In this document: piece by piece, positions 45,968 through 54,691 of the stretch
Layout of the letters: each line of letters begins with the position of its first letter
Numbering within the stretch: position 1 is the first letter of the stretch
Origin: Lachnospiraceae bacterium
GTDB taxonomy: Bacteria; Bacillota; Clostridia; Lachnospirales; Lachnospiraceae
DNA length: 64,000 nt
Direction of reading: 5' to 3'
Assembly (NCBI GenBank): GCA_009779895.1
Contig: WRBB01000010.1
Location: 18,817 to 82,816 of the forward strand
Notes under the pieces: model-generated
Seen by the model: only the letters and a program-made list of their open reading frames with translations
The model's database searches: none
What the model was told of the DNA's origin: nothing
Program-made: the position numbers and the translations under genes

Positions 45968-46846
45968 ATGAGAGAGCCGAGTTTGGGAAATCCCCAGAAT
46001 ACGGTAGCTGTTTTGCAGAAATATCAATTTAATATTCAAAAGAAGTTCGGTCAAAACTTTTTGATTGATACCCACGTATTAAATAAGATTGTTCAGGCAG
46101 CAAAGATAGAGCAAGATGATGTTGTGTTAGAGATAGGGCCGGGCATTGGTACTTTGACCCAATACCTTTCTTGTGCGGCAAAAAAAGTAATTGCGGTAGA
46201 AATTGACAAGATGTTGCTTCCTATTTTGGCAGACACCCTAGAGGGATTTGATAATGTACGGGTTATTTCGGCAGATATTTTGAAAATAGATATTCATGAC
46301 TTGGTAGAACAGGAAAACGGCGGGCGTCCGATTAAGGTGATTGCCAATTTGCCTTATTATATTACTACACCGATTATTATGGGTTTGTTTGAAAGCCATG
46401 TGCCCTTAAAAAGCATGACGGTAATGGTGCAAAAAGAGGTAGCAAGCCGTATGCGTACAGGCCCTGGTTCCAAGGAATATGGGGCTTTGTCTTTGGCCGT
46501 TCAATATTATGCCAAGCCCTATTTGGTGGCAAATGTGCCGCCAAATTGTTTTATACCAAGGCCGAATATCGGATCGGCAGTGGTGCGCCTGGATAAATAT
46601 GAAGATCCACCGATTGAAGTGGGTGATGAACGATTGTTATTTCAATTGATTCGGGCATCTTTTAACCAACGGCGAAAAACCTTGGCAAATGGAATAAAAA
46701 ATGCAGCAGAATTGGATTTTTCAAAGGAACAGATCGAACAAGCCTTAGTGCGTTTGGGTAAGGGCTTAAACATCAGAGGTGAAGCTTTGACGTTGGCAGA
46801 ATTTGCTCTGTTTGCAGATGCATTAATTAAGGATAAGGAGATATAG
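45968..46846 (+). CDS. rsmA: 16S rRNA dimethyladenosine transferase
   Basis: A 292-residue KsgA enzyme that dimethylates A1518 and A1519 of 16S rRNA. KKFGQNFLID, motif I EIGPGIGTLT and the catalytic NLPYYITTPI are present, and the C-terminal helical domain is complete. The neighbours tatD (3 bp) and patB (1 bp) suggest co-translation. Confidence 0.97.
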   Translation: MREPSLGNPQNTVAVLQKYQFNIQKKFGQNFLIDTHVLNKIVQAAKIEQDDVVLEIGPGIGTLTQYLSCAAKKVIAVEIDKMLLPILADTLEGFDNVRVISADILKIDIHDLVEQENGGRPIKVIANLPYYITTPIIMGLFESHVPLKSMTVMVQKEVASRMRTGPGSKEYGALSLAVQYYAKPYLVANVPPNCFIPRPNIGSAVVRLDKYEDPPIEVGDERLLFQLIRASFNQRRKTLANGIKNAAELDFSKEQIEQALVRLGKGLNIRGEALTLAEFALFADALIKDKEI

Positions 46847-46847
46847 C

Positions 46848-48032
46848 GTGAATAAAAAAATCAATTTTGATGAAATCATAGACCGAAAAAATACAGATTG
46901 TATCAAATATGATGGTGCAGACCGAATGGGCAAACCAAAAGGCTTGATTCCGATGTGGGTGGCGGATATGGATTTTCGTGTGCCTGAAGAAGTGAGCAAA
47001 GCTTTGGAAGAACGGGTAAAGCATGGTATCTACGGTTATACGGAATCAGACGCACATTATTTTGAAGCGATTGCAGGTTGGATGCAAAAAAAACATGACT
47101 GGCAGGTAGAGCCGACCTGGCTTGTAAAAACACCGGGTGTTGTGTTTGCTTTGGCGATGGCGGTGCAGGCTTTTACCAAAGTTGGAGAGGCTGTTATGAT
47201 TCAACGGCCTGTGTATCATCCCTTTTCTCATGTAATAGAAGAAAATGACAGAAAGTTGGTGGATAATGCTTTGGTTTTGGGGGATGATGGAAAGTATCAT
47301 ATGGATTTGGTGGATTTCGAAAAGCAAATCGAAGAACAGGATGTAAAGATGTTTATTCTTTGTAATCCCCATAATCCGGTGGGAAGAGTTTGGACAAAGG
47401 AAGAGCTTTTGGCCATGGGAGAGATTTGCGTACGCAAAAAGGTTCTGGTGGTAAGTGATGAAATACATCAGGATTTTGTTTATAAAGGCAAACATCAAGT
47501 ATTTGCCGATTTAAATCAAGCATTTCGAGGTATTACCATTACTTGTACGGCACCGAGTAAAACATTTAATTTGGCAGGTTTGCAGATTTCCAACCTATTT
47601 ATTGCCAATCCGCATGTGCGGCGTATGTTCCGTGAACAAATCAGAAAGGCCGGTTTTAGTCAGCTAAACACCATGGGGTTGCTTGCTTGCGAAGTTGCAT
47701 ATCGCCACGGGGAAAATTGGTTGAATCAGTTGCTGGAATATTTGCAGGGAAACCTTGCTTTTATGAGGGCGTATTTCGCAGAATACATGCCTCAGATAAA
47801 ATGGACGGAGCCGGAGGGCACCTACTTAGTTTGGTTGGATTTACGTGACCTGCACTTGACGGAGAAAGAAAAGGAAGACCTGATTGTTCAAAAAGCCGGG
47901 TTGTGGTTGGATGTGGGAACAAAATTCGGGGAATGCGGCGTTGGATTTGAGCGAATGAACATTGCTTGCCCCAGGGCTGTTTTGGAAAAAGCTTTAGAGC
48001 AATTAAAAGAAGCGATGAAAAAGGAGAGATGA
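46848..48032 (+). CDS. patB: MalY/PatB-family PLP-dependent C-S lyase / aminotransferase
   Basis: A 394-residue fold-type I PLP enzyme. The family hallmark PMWVADMDF (35-43) and the PLP lysine K238 in PSKTFNLAGLQ are clear; SDEIHQDF holds the pyridine-nitrogen aspartate. Members cleave cystathionine or cysteine conjugates and, in E. coli MalY, also dampen the maltose activator. GTG start at 46848 with AAGGAG upstream, 1 bp after rsmA. The LUD gene follows 1 bp later. Confidence 0.92.
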   Translation: MNKKINFDEIIDRKNTDCIKYDGADRMGKPKGLIPMWVADMDFRVPEEVSKALEERVKHGIYGYTESDAHYFEAIAGWMQKKHDWQVEPTWLVKTPGVVFALAMAVQAFTKVGEAVMIQRPVYHPFSHVIEENDRKLVDNALVLGDDGKYHMDLVDFEKQIEEQDVKMFILCNPHNPVGRVWTKEELLAMGEICVRKKVLVVSDEIHQDFVYKGKHQVFADLNQAFRGITITCTAPSKTFNLAGLQISNLFIANPHVRRMFREQIRKAGFSQLNTMGLLACEVAYRHGENWLNQLLEYLQGNLAFMRAYFAEYMPQIKWTEPEGTYLVWLDLRDLHLTEKEKEDLIVQKAGLWLDVGTKFGECGVGFERMNIACPRAVLEKALEQLKEAMKKER

Positions 48033-48033
48033 T

Positions 48034-48681
48034 ATGAATATGGAAAAAGCAGAGAAAATGAGAAATCAACTGGCATCAGAAAAGCTAATCAAAGCATTGG
48101 AATCCAGAAATATGGAGGCTTATTATGTAGTTACAAAAGAGGAGGCCTGCGCAAAAGCGTTGGAGTTGATTCCGGCGGGTAGCTCTGTGAGTTGGGGCGG
48201 TGCAAAATCTGCGCATGATATTGGTTTGATGCAGGCGTTATATGAAAAAGGAACCTATGAAATCATGGACAGAGAAAAGACAAAAAGCCCGGAAGAGGCT
48301 CGTAAAATTACCTTGCAAGCCTTTGACTGTGATTATTATTTGGGTGGTGTCAATGCAATGACGGAAGATGGTATTTTGGTCAATGTGGATGGAAGTTCAA
48401 ATCGGGTGGCAGCGTATTCCTATGGTCCCGGTCATTTGATTTTGATTGTGAGTATGAATAAGGTGATGAAAACCTTAGATGCTGCGATGGAAAGAGCGAG
48501 GACGGTCGCATCTCCAATCAATGCACAGCGTTTTGGTTTGGAAACACCATGTTCTAAAACAGGTATTTGTGCTGATTGCAAGCATCCTCAGTGTATCTGC
48601 TGCAATATTTTGATTACTAGGTATTCTCGGGTACCACAGCGCATCAAAGTTATTTTGCTTCATGAAACAGTAGGGTTTTAA
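48034..48681 (+). CDS. LUD-domain (LutC/YkgG-like) protein with cysteine-rich tail
   Basis: A 215-residue protein of the DUF162/LUD family. VSWGGAKSAHDIGL and the glycine-rich centre match LutC, a part of lactate-oxidising Fe-S complexes. The tail CSKTGICADCKHPQCICC supplies six cysteines and probably holds an Fe-S cluster, as in stand-alone anaerobe members. No LutA or LutB partner is nearby, so the role is open. The ATG at 48034 has AAGGAGAG upstream. Confidence 0.88.
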   Translation: MNMEKAEKMRNQLASEKLIKALESRNMEAYYVVTKEEACAKALELIPAGSSVSWGGAKSAHDIGLMQALYEKGTYEIMDREKTKSPEEARKITLQAFDCDYYLGGVNAMTEDGILVNVDGSSNRVAAYSYGPGHLILIVSMNKVMKTLDAAMERARTVASPINAQRFGLETPCSKTGICADCKHPQCICCNILITRYSRVPQRIKVILLHETVGF

Positions 48682-48718
48682 AAAAGTTTATTACGATAGG
48701 AAATGAGGTATTTTGAGT

Positions 48719-49552
48719 ATGCCACCAAATAAAAGAAATGCGCGAGGCAGGCAACCACGCAAGCGGCGAAAAAGACGCAGAGCCTTTGGTCCCATATCCA
48801 TGATTGTGTTAATCATTGCGGTTGGGGTATTTGTATTTTCTTTGTATCAGTTGTTCATCAATTTATGGCCCTATTTTGAGGGCGGACGTATCTATGACGG
48901 TGTGCGGCTTCATATTACAACAGAGCAGATAGTGGACGAGGGGGGCAATACAAGAGTGCGCTTATCCTCCATTGATTTTGAGGGTTTGCGGGAAATCAAT
49001 CCGGATACCATCGCATGGCTGCGTTTTGATCAACCGGAGGCGATTAATTATCCTGTGGTGCGTAGCCATGATAATGCGGAATATCTGACTCGTGCTTTTG
49101 ATGGTTCTTATAATATACTAGGTGCGATCTTTATGGATATGTATAACAATGCCAATTTCCGTGATCGCAATACCTTTATTCATGGACATAATATGCACAT
49201 TGGCGGCGGTATGTTCTCTCAGCTTTCGGATTACCGGGATGTTGCATTTGCCAGAGCCAATCCCTATTTTTATATTTATACACCGGATGGTTTTGTTCGA
49301 ACCTATCGCGTATTTGCGGCGGCAGAGGTGCGGGATAATGACCCGAGGTATCAAATGAACTTTGTAGATGATGCAGATTTTCAAAATTATTTGGATATGA
49401 TAAGACAGAGTTCTTTCTATATAATAGAGGAGGTTCAAGTGGGTGTGGATTCTCATATTGTAACCCTGTCTACCTGTACAAATGTACGGGATGAGGATCG
49501 CTTTATTTTGCATGGTGTTCTTGTGGCGTTACAGGCAGAGTGGGCAGATTAG
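48719..49552 (+). CDS. srtB: Class B sortase
   Basis: A 277-residue membrane-anchored transpeptidase. A very basic N-terminus (KRNARGRQPRKRRKRRR) is followed by one TM segment (about 27-48). Catalytic residues are the histidine of FIHGHNMH, the cysteine of VTLSTC and the arginine of DEDRF. The long insert between them fits class B. It would attach surface proteins to the wall; no LPXTG-type substrate is seen in this window. I start at ATG 48719; a TTG two codons earlier is possible, being 4 nt from GAGG. Confidence 0.92.
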   Translation: MPPNKRNARGRQPRKRRKRRRAFGPISMIVLIIAVGVFVFSLYQLFINLWPYFEGGRIYDGVRLHITTEQIVDEGGNTRVRLSSIDFEGLREINPDTIAWLRFDQPEAINYPVVRSHDNAEYLTRAFDGSYNILGAIFMDMYNNANFRDRNTFIHGHNMHIGGGMFSQLSDYRDVAFARANPYFYIYTPDGFVRTYRVFAAAEVRDNDPRYQMNFVDDADFQNYLDMIRQSSFYIIEEVQVGVDSHIVTLSTCTNVRDEDRFILHGVLVALQAEWAD

Positions 49553-49581
49553 GCCGGATGGATCGGGTTGAATAATAATAC

Positions 49582-49610
49582 TTGAAATACGTTTCGTTTT
49601 GTGGTAGTAT
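49582..49610 (+). promoter_or_regulatory. Promoter of rpsF-ssb-rpsR
   Basis: -35 TTGAAA (49582-49587), 17-bp spacer, extended TGG, -10 TAGTAT (49605-49610). Confidence 0.65.
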
Positions 49611-49616
49611 ATTGAA

Positions 49617-49722
49617 ATGTGACGTACCGTTTTTATTTAAAATAAGATTAGGAACGGAAGACTCAATTCCTTGTTTCCGATATCATTCGGAAGCCAGAGA
49701 CCATAAGGAGGTGCGAAAAGAC
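49617..49722 (+). promoter_or_regulatory. rpsF 5' leader with paired hairpins, candidate S6:S18 autoregulatory RNA
   Basis: The leader of about 105 nt contains ACCGTT pairing with AACGG and a hairpin TTCCG(atatcatt)CGGAA (49676-49693) just before AAGGAGGTG. Leaders of rpsF operons in many bacteria bind the S6:S18 complex through a structured CCG-containing RNA. The match here is by position and by the CCG arms only. Confidence 0.4.
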
Positions 49723-50010
49723 ATGAACAAGTATGAATTAACTGTTATTGTCAGCGCAAAAATCGAAGACGATGCCAGAACGGCAGTTATCGAAAAAGTG
49801 AAAGAATTAATCACACGTTTCGGTGGCGAGATATCTGACATTGATGAATGGGGCAAGCGAAGACTCGCTTACGAAATTCAAAAGATGAAAGAGGGTTATT
49901 ACTATTTCATCCACTTCGAGTCTGATGCAAGTGTTCCTAGCGAAGTCGAACAACGAATCCGCATTTTGGACCATGTACTCAGATATTTATGCGTAAAACA
50001 AGAAGCATAG
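49723..50010 (+). CDS. rpsF: 30S ribosomal protein S6
   Basis: A 95-residue protein of standard length. MNKYELTVIVSA opens the fold; GKRRLAYEIQKMKEGYYYFIHF is the diagnostic block. It binds 16S rRNA together with S18. The start is ATG 49723 with AAGGAGGTG upstream; the frame is open to 49582 but the extension is leader RNA. ssb and rpsR follow. Confidence 0.97.
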   Translation: MNKYELTVIVSAKIEDDARTAVIEKVKELITRFGGEISDIDEWGKRRLAYEIQKMKEGYYYFIHFESDASVPSEVEQRIRILDHVLRYLCVKQEA

Positions 50011-50026
50011 AGAAAAGAGGTTATTT

Positions 50027-50473
50027 ATGAATAAAGCAGTTTTGGTGGGTCGCTTAACCAGAGACCCGGAAGTTAGATATTCTCAAGGTGAAAATGCAAC
50101 TGCGATAGCGAGATATACAGTAGCTGTTGACCGTCGTTTCAAGCGAGACAACGAGCCGTCAGCGGATTTCATTCCCTGTGTTGTGTTTGGTCGCTCTGCG
50201 GAGTTTGCGGAAAAGTATTTCCGTCAAGGTATGCGGGTTGCGATTTCGGGACGTATCCAAACGGGTAGTTATACCAATCGTGAGGGTGCAAAGGTGTATA
50301 CAACAGAAGTCATTGTAGAAGAGCAAGAGTTTGCGCAAAGCAGAGATGAAAACAGTGGAAATATGAATGCTTATCAGCAATCAGCACCTACAAGCCCGGC
50401 ACCGAGTGCAGATGCGGGAGATGGGTTTATGAACATCCCGGATGGGATAGATGAAGAATTACCTTTTAACTAA
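50027..50473 (+). CDS. ssb: Single-stranded DNA-binding protein
   Basis: A 148-residue OB-fold protein. The N-terminal domain (1-105) begins MNKAVLVGRLTRDPEVR; the disordered tail ends in DEELPFN, a variant of the acidic DDDIPF tip that recruits repair and replication proteins. It sits between rpsF and rpsR as in most Firmicutes. Confidence 0.97.
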   Translation: MNKAVLVGRLTRDPEVRYSQGENATAIARYTVAVDRRFKRDNEPSADFIPCVVFGRSAEFAEKYFRQGMRVAISGRIQTGSYTNREGAKVYTTEVIVEEQEFAQSRDENSGNMNAYQQSAPTSPAPSADAGDGFMNIPDGIDEELPFN

Positions 50474-50531
50474 CTGATTATGCCAAAGCCTTAAGTAGAT
50501 GAAGATTACAATATCATTGGAGGTAAATGAA

Positions 50532-50798
50532 ATGGCTTACGAAAAAGGTGGAAGACCGGAAGGTGGTTTTAAAAGAAGAGGACCATCACGTAGAAGAAAG
50601 AAAGTCTGCGTATTTTGTGGAAAAGAAAACAATGAGATCGAATACAAAGACGTGGCAAAATTAAAGAAATATATTTCTGAAAGAGGCAAGATACTGCCCA
50701 GAAGAATTACAGGAAACTGTGCAAAACATCAAAGAGCGTTGACAGTAGCAATTAAAAGAGCCAGACACGTTGCATTGATGCCTTACGTACAGGATTAA
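50532..50798 (+). CDS. rpsR: 30S ribosomal protein S18
   Basis: An 88-residue basic protein. It retains the cysteine pair VCVFCGKE (zinc-type C+ form) and the core [24 protein letters not shown] 50532 has GGAGG 8 nt upstream. A terminator follows at 50811. Confidence 0.97.
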   Translation: MAYEKGGRPEGGFKRRGPSRRRKKVCVFCGKENNEIEYKDVAKLKKYISERGKILPRRITGNCAKHQRALTVAIKRARHVALMPYVQD

Positions 50799-50810
50799 GT
50801 ATCAAGAGAT

Positions 50811-50852
50811 AAGGCTGTCCACAATAGCAAATATTGCTGTGTGGCAGCTTTT
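50811..50852 (+). terminator. Terminator of rpsF-ssb-rpsR
   Basis: AAGGCTGTCCACA pairs with TGTGGCAGCTT (two bulges), with an inner AGCAA/TTGCT stem, then TTTTACTTTTTA. Confidence 0.8.
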
Positions 50853-50899
50853 ACTTTTTATGGATTAAAGATAGAAGAAACAAAGTGGGAGAAGAGGAT

Positions 50900-51595
50900 G
50901 TGAAAGAAAAGATGCATAAATTTGAATCAGATTTAATACCCAAAGAGAAACGGCAGATGGAAATCGAAAAAATAAAGGCGATGACCTTTCCGGAAAAAGC
51001 CTCTCATATGTGGGCCTATCATAAATTCATTGTATTTCTTCCGGTGCTCCTTGTATTGTTGTTTGTGTTTGTGTTTCAATGGATTGACAATAGTCGCCAT
51101 CAGGATGTGTTGCGTATTGCGATTACGGATAGCAGAGGGATGGATGGAGAAAACGCAGCAAAAGAAATTAAATACTTGCTTAATATAGATAATAGATTCA
51201 GTGTAATCTCTTTGGATCATAGTTATTTTAGTCAAGGCGGTGAACTGGATATGCAGTCAGTCCAAAAATTTGTGGTGATTGTGGCTGCCCAAGGCATGGA
51301 TTTATTCATTGTAAATGAACACGTGTTTGCGCATTATATGCAACAAGATGTATTTATGGATTTAGCTTTGTTATTTTCGGAAGAGGAGTTGGCAAAGATG
51401 AATCTTGTCTTGGAGTATGGTATTGATATCAGTGACAGTCCGGTTGCGACGGAGATGTTTGGTGTTTATGATAGTCCGGCTGTGTTGGGTATTATTGCCA
51501 ATATAGATTTGGAGTCATTGGATCAGGATGGAACCAGGAAAAGGGATATGATTCGCAATTTTTATCACAGGGTCATTCGTGGCTCCATTGGTTGA
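50900..51595 (+). CDS. Single-span membrane protein with extracytoplasmic domain, unknown function
   Basis: A 231-residue protein. A cytoplasmic N-terminus of about 45 charged residues, including MTFPEKASHMWAYHK, precedes one TM segment (about 47-66, FIVFLPVLLVLLFVFVF) and an extracytoplasmic alpha/beta domain of 160 residues (LRIAITDS, VVIVAAQGMDLFIVNEHVF). The outer part has the look of half a periplasmic-binding fold. I recall similar one-span proteins in Lachnospiraceae without assigned roles. The start is GTG 50900 with GGGAG 8 nt upstream; an upstream frame extension runs into the rpsR terminator. No partner is evident. Confidence 0.7.
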   Translation: MKEKMHKFESDLIPKEKRQMEIEKIKAMTFPEKASHMWAYHKFIVFLPVLLVLLFVFVFQWIDNSRHQDVLRIAITDSRGMDGENAAKEIKYLLNIDNRFSVISLDHSYFSQGGELDMQSVQKFVVIVAAQGMDLFIVNEHVFAHYMQQDVFMDLALLFSEEELAKMNLVLEYGIDISDSPVATEMFGVYDSPAVLGIIANIDLESLDQDGTRKRDMIRNFYHRVIRGSIG

Positions 51596-51632
51596 TAGAA
51601 ACAGGGCTTGTATAGAAGTTTTGAAAAAACAA

Positions 51633-51660
51633 TTTACAAATTTGAGAAATGTGATATAAT
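51633..51660 (+). promoter_or_regulatory. Promoter of murA
   Basis: -35 TTTACA (51633-51638), 16-bp spacer, extended TGA, -10 TATAAT (51655-51660). A leader of about 80 nt follows and contains a small TACTG/CAGTA stem. Confidence 0.7.
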
Positions 51661-51748
51661 GTGAAGATGTTACTGTCTTGGGGAAGCAGTAGGGGAAAAT
51701 AGATAAAGGGGTTACGATTTTTTAAATCGGGATGCATGAGGTGCAAAC

Positions 51749-53041
51749 ATGGAACAGTATATTATCAAGGGTGGAAATCCGCTTGTTGGGGAAGTTGAGA
51801 TAGGCGGAGCAAAAAATGCAGCTTTGGCGATTTTGGCAGCGGCAGTTATGACGGATGAAACAGTTTTGATAGATAATCTGCCGGACGTGAATGACATAAA
51901 TGTTATGTTGGATGCCATCAGCGGCATTGGTGCGACGGTAAAGCGTGTTGATTGCCATACCGTGAAGATCAATGGTAGCACCATTGGTGGTTTGAACATT
52001 GATTACGACTTTATCAAAAAGATTCGGGCATCTTATTATTTACTGGGTGCATTGTTAGGAAAGTATAAGAGAGCGGAAGTAGCTCTACCGGGCGGATGCA
52101 ACATTGGAAGCCGTCCCATTGATCAGCATCTAAAAGGGTTTCGTGCCTTGGGTGCAGAGATAGAGATAAAAAACGGAAAAATTGTAGCAGAAGCGGATGT
52201 TTTACGTGGGACACATCTGTATTTTGACGTGGTTTCTGTAGGAGCGACGATTAATGTGATGATGTCGGCGGCGATGGCGGATGGTTTGACTGTTATGGAA
52301 AATGTGGCAAAAGAACCCCATGTGGTTGACGTTGCCAACTTTTTGAATAGTATGGGTGCCAATATCCGCGGTGCCGGTACGGACGTGATTCGGATACGTG
52401 GTGTAAAGTCCTTGCGTAAAAGTGAGTATTCTATTATTCCGGATCAGATTGAGGCTGGGACATTTATGTTTGCGGCAGCAGCAACAAAAGGGGATGTGAC
52501 CGTTTTAAATGTCATTCCCAAGCATTTGGACTCCACTATTTCCAAATTGATTGATATCGGCTGTGAAGTGGAAGAGTTTGATGATGCGGTACGTGTGGTT
52601 TCCAAAGGAAAGTTAAAATGCACACAGGTAAAAACTCTGCCATATCCCGGTTATCCCACGGATATGCAACCGCAGATTGGTGTGGCATTGGCATTGGCCG
52701 GTGGTACAAGTACGATTACAGAAAGTATTTTTGAAAATCGTTTGAAATATTTAAGTGAATTGGCTCGCATGGGTGCCAATGTGAAGATTGATCGGAGTTT
52801 TGCTACCATCGAGGGTGTGCGGAAGTTTTCCGGTGCACGGGTCAGTGCGCCCGATTTAAGAGCAGGTGCAGCACTAGTGATTGCAGGATTGGCAGCGGAG
52901 GGCATTACCATTGTGGATGACATTGTGTATATCCAAAGGGGATACGAAAACTTTGAAGGGAAGCTTCGGAGTTTGGGTGGTGTGATTGAACGTGTGGTTG
53001 ATGCTAAGGAGATACAAAAATTTAAATTAAAAGTTGGATAA
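51749..53041 (+). CDS. murA: UDP-N-acetylglucosamine 1-carboxyvinyltransferase
   Basis: A 430-residue enzyme for the first committed step of peptidoglycan synthesis, addition of enolpyruvate to UDP-GlcNAc. GAKNAALAILAA (20-31) and the catalytic cysteine C117 in LPGGCNIGSRPID are present, so it should be fosfomycin sensitive. PGYPTDMQPQ is another conserved block. It is a single-gene unit with its own promoter and terminator. Confidence 0.96.
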   Translation: MEQYIIKGGNPLVGEVEIGGAKNAALAILAAAVMTDETVLIDNLPDVNDINVMLDAISGIGATVKRVDCHTVKINGSTIGGLNIDYDFIKKIRASYYLLGALLGKYKRAEVALPGGCNIGSRPIDQHLKGFRALGAEIEIKNGKIVAEADVLRGTHLYFDVVSVGATINVMMSAAMADGLTVMENVAKEPHVVDVANFLNSMGANIRGAGTDVIRIRGVKSLRKSEYSIIPDQIEAGTFMFAAAATKGDVTVLNVIPKHLDSTISKLIDIGCEVEEFDDAVRVVSKGKLKCTQVKTLPYPGYPTDMQPQIGVALALAGGTSTITESIFENRLKYLSELARMGANVKIDRSFATIEGVRKFSGARVSAPDLRAGAALVIAGLAAEGITIVDDIVYIQRGYENFEGKLRSLGGVIERVVDAKEIQKFKLKVG

Positions 53042-53045
53042 AAGT

Positions 53046-53078
53046 GAGGCTGTTGCGTTTTTTGCAACAGCCTTTTTA
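53046..53078. terminator. Terminator of murA, probably shared with the convergent gad gene
   Basis: The 10-bp perfect arms AGGCTGTTGC (53047-53056) and GCAACAGCCT (53064-53073) are followed by TTTTT on the plus strand. It sits between two converging genes. Confidence 0.88.
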
Positions 53079-53092
53079 CTTTATGCGAACAT

Positions 53093-54487
53093 TTAATGGG
53101 TAAAACCGTGGGTTTCCAAAGAGGTTTTTTGTATGCTATCTACCTGCATATGTGCTTCCAAATAACAGATGGCTTCTTTTAAGTCTGCCAAAAATTCTTC
53201 TGCCAGGGATTGAGAAAAGTCGGCACGTACCACAACCCGTTGTATGAGGACATGTTCCAGATTGGCAGGTAAAGTATAGGCGGGTACTTGCCAGCCTTTC
53301 ATGCTAAGTCGATCGGCCAGTTCGTATAGGGTCCATTTGTGTAAATCCGGGTTTTTGAGGCGATAGCAGACAATAGGCATATCATCCGCTTCGTTGTAGA
53401 GTGTAAAAAGCCCGGTGGCTTTTAATGCATCTGCGATTTGTTTGGCGATTTCCAGGGTATGTTTTTGCACCATTTCCATGCCTTTTCGTCCATATCGCAT
53501 AAAGATATAGTATTGGCCAATGATTTGGCTGCCGGAACGTGAAAAATTGATGGCCATGGTAGGTTCTTTACCACCCAAATAATTGACATAAAAAATCAAT
53601 TCTTCGGGTAAAGCAGTTTTTTCTTTCCACAGTATCCAACCAATGCCGGGATAAACCAATCCATATTTATGACCGGAGGTATTGATAGAATGGACATTGT
53701 GCAAACGAAAATCCCAAGGCAAACGGGGATTGGTAAAGGGGATGAACATACCGCCGGAAGCACCGTCTACATGAATTGGAATGGTTATGCGAGCGGTTTT
53801 ATTGTATTGTTCTACAATGGAATCCAATTCTTGTACGTTGTCCAATTTTCCGGTATAAGTGATGCCCAAGATGGCGACAATGCCGATGGTATTGTCGTCT
53901 ACATAGTTCATAACGGTATTTAGATTTAGATTGAGATGATGTTCATCAACAGGTACCTCTCTAAGTTCAACATCCCAGTAAACACAAAATTTTTCCCAGC
54001 AAACTTGAAAACCGGAAGAGATGACCAAATTTGGACGGGTGGTTTCTAGGCCCAGTGCTTGTGCTTTTTTTCGCCACTTGAATTTCATGGCCATGCCGGC
54101 TAACATACAAGCCTCCGATGAACCTACCGTTGAGGTACCAATTGCGGTATCCAAATCCGCATGCCACAAATCCGCCAAAATATTGACACAGCGATTTTCC
54201 AATTCTGTCATACGGGGGTACTCGGATTTATCCACAGCATTTACGGCCATAAATTCTGTCATCAAAGCTTCGGCCTCCGGTTCCATGTAGGTTTGGCAAA
54301 AAGTGGCAAGATTTTGGCGCGTACCACTTTCGCCCAACATTTCATCTTTGATGAGACGATAGGCAATATTAGGCGGAACAGGATCTATGCCCAATTGGTT
54401 TTTGGGGCACTTGCTATCAAATTGGAAAACAGTTTGATTGGGTGACTTGGATTCGCTTTCAGATAGTAGTTTGTTTTGATGCAACAT
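53093..54487 (-). CDS. gadB: Glutamate decarboxylase
   Basis: A 464-residue PLP enzyme, the same length as E. coli GadB (466). The PLP lysine is K274 in NTSGHKYGLVYPG; HVDGASGG and GSSEACMLAG are conserved. It converts glutamate to GABA and uses up a proton, usually as part of acid resistance. No GABA/glutamate antiporter lies beside it, so export must rely on another locus or the role is metabolic. The start is ATG 54487, with GGAGGTG 7-8 nt upstream; two ATGs further out have no such site. Confidence 0.95.
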   Translation of the reverse strand: MLHQNKLLSESESKSPNQTVFQFDSKCPKNQLGIDPVPPNIAYRLIKDEMLGESGTRQNLATFCQTYMEPEAEALMTEFMAVNAVDKSEYPRMTELENRCVNILADLWHADLDTAIGTSTVGSSEACMLAGMAMKFKWRKKAQALGLETTRPNLVISSGFQVCWEKFCVYWDVELREVPVDEHHLNLNLNTVMNYVDDNTIGIVAILGITYTGKLDNVQELDSIVEQYNKTARITIPIHVDGASGGMFIPFTNPRLPWDFRLHNVHSINTSGHKYGLVYPGIGWILWKEKTALPEELIFYVNYLGGKEPTMAINFSRSGSQIIGQYYIFMRYGRKGMEMVQKHTLEIAKQIADALKATGLFTLYNEADDMPIVCYRLKNPDLHKWTLYELADRLSMKGWQVPAYTLPANLEHVLIQRVVVRADFSQSLAEEFLADLKEAICYLEAHMQVDSIQKTSLETHGFTH

Positions 54488-54560
54488 AATGAACACCTCC
54501 ATGGACGATAATTGGTTTTGATACATGCTTGTTTATATCTATAGTATAATGGAAAAGCGG

Positions 54561-54589
54561 TTGATTTTCTAGTTTGTTTGGTGTAGAAT
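54561..54589 (+). promoter_or_regulatory. Promoter of metK
   Basis: -35 TTGATT (54561-54566), 17-bp spacer, -10 TAGAAT (54584-54589). The leader would be about 96 nt. Confidence 0.6.
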
Positions 54590-54627
54590 AAGTGAAGTAC
54601 AAAAAACAGAAAGAAACGTTCTCTTTT

Positions 54628-54660
54628 GCCGATCCGCTTTGCGAGGAGCGGCTTTTCAAT
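54628..54660 (+). promoter_or_regulatory. Terminator-like hairpin in the metK leader
   Basis: GCCG-a-TCC pairs with GGA-g-CGGC (outer arms 54628-54631 and 54649-54652), followed by TTTTCAATTTT. No gene on the plus strand ends here, so it lies in the 5' leader of metK and could be an attenuator. No S-box, SMK or SAM-II consensus was recognised around it. Confidence 0.5.
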
Positions 54661-54691
54661 TTTGTGTGAAAGGATAAAATAAGGAAAAAAT

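Noticed and set aside
49582..49722. N-terminal extension of rpsF
   Set aside because: The stretch contains the promoter and leader; S6 has its usual length from ATG 49723 behind AAGGAGGTG.
50834..50899. Upstream extension of the 50900 gene
   Set aside because: It begins inside the rpsR terminator hairpin.
9025..53078. AGGCTGT...ACAGCCT hairpins at 9027, 50811 and 53047 as copies of a mobile element
   Set aside because: Only the stem core is shared, loops and lengths differ, and each lies at an operon end with a T-run. They are terminators with similar stems.
54527..54691. SAM riboswitch upstream of metK
   Set aside because: No S-box core, SMK-box or SAM-II/III elements could be found; only a terminator-like hairpin remains.
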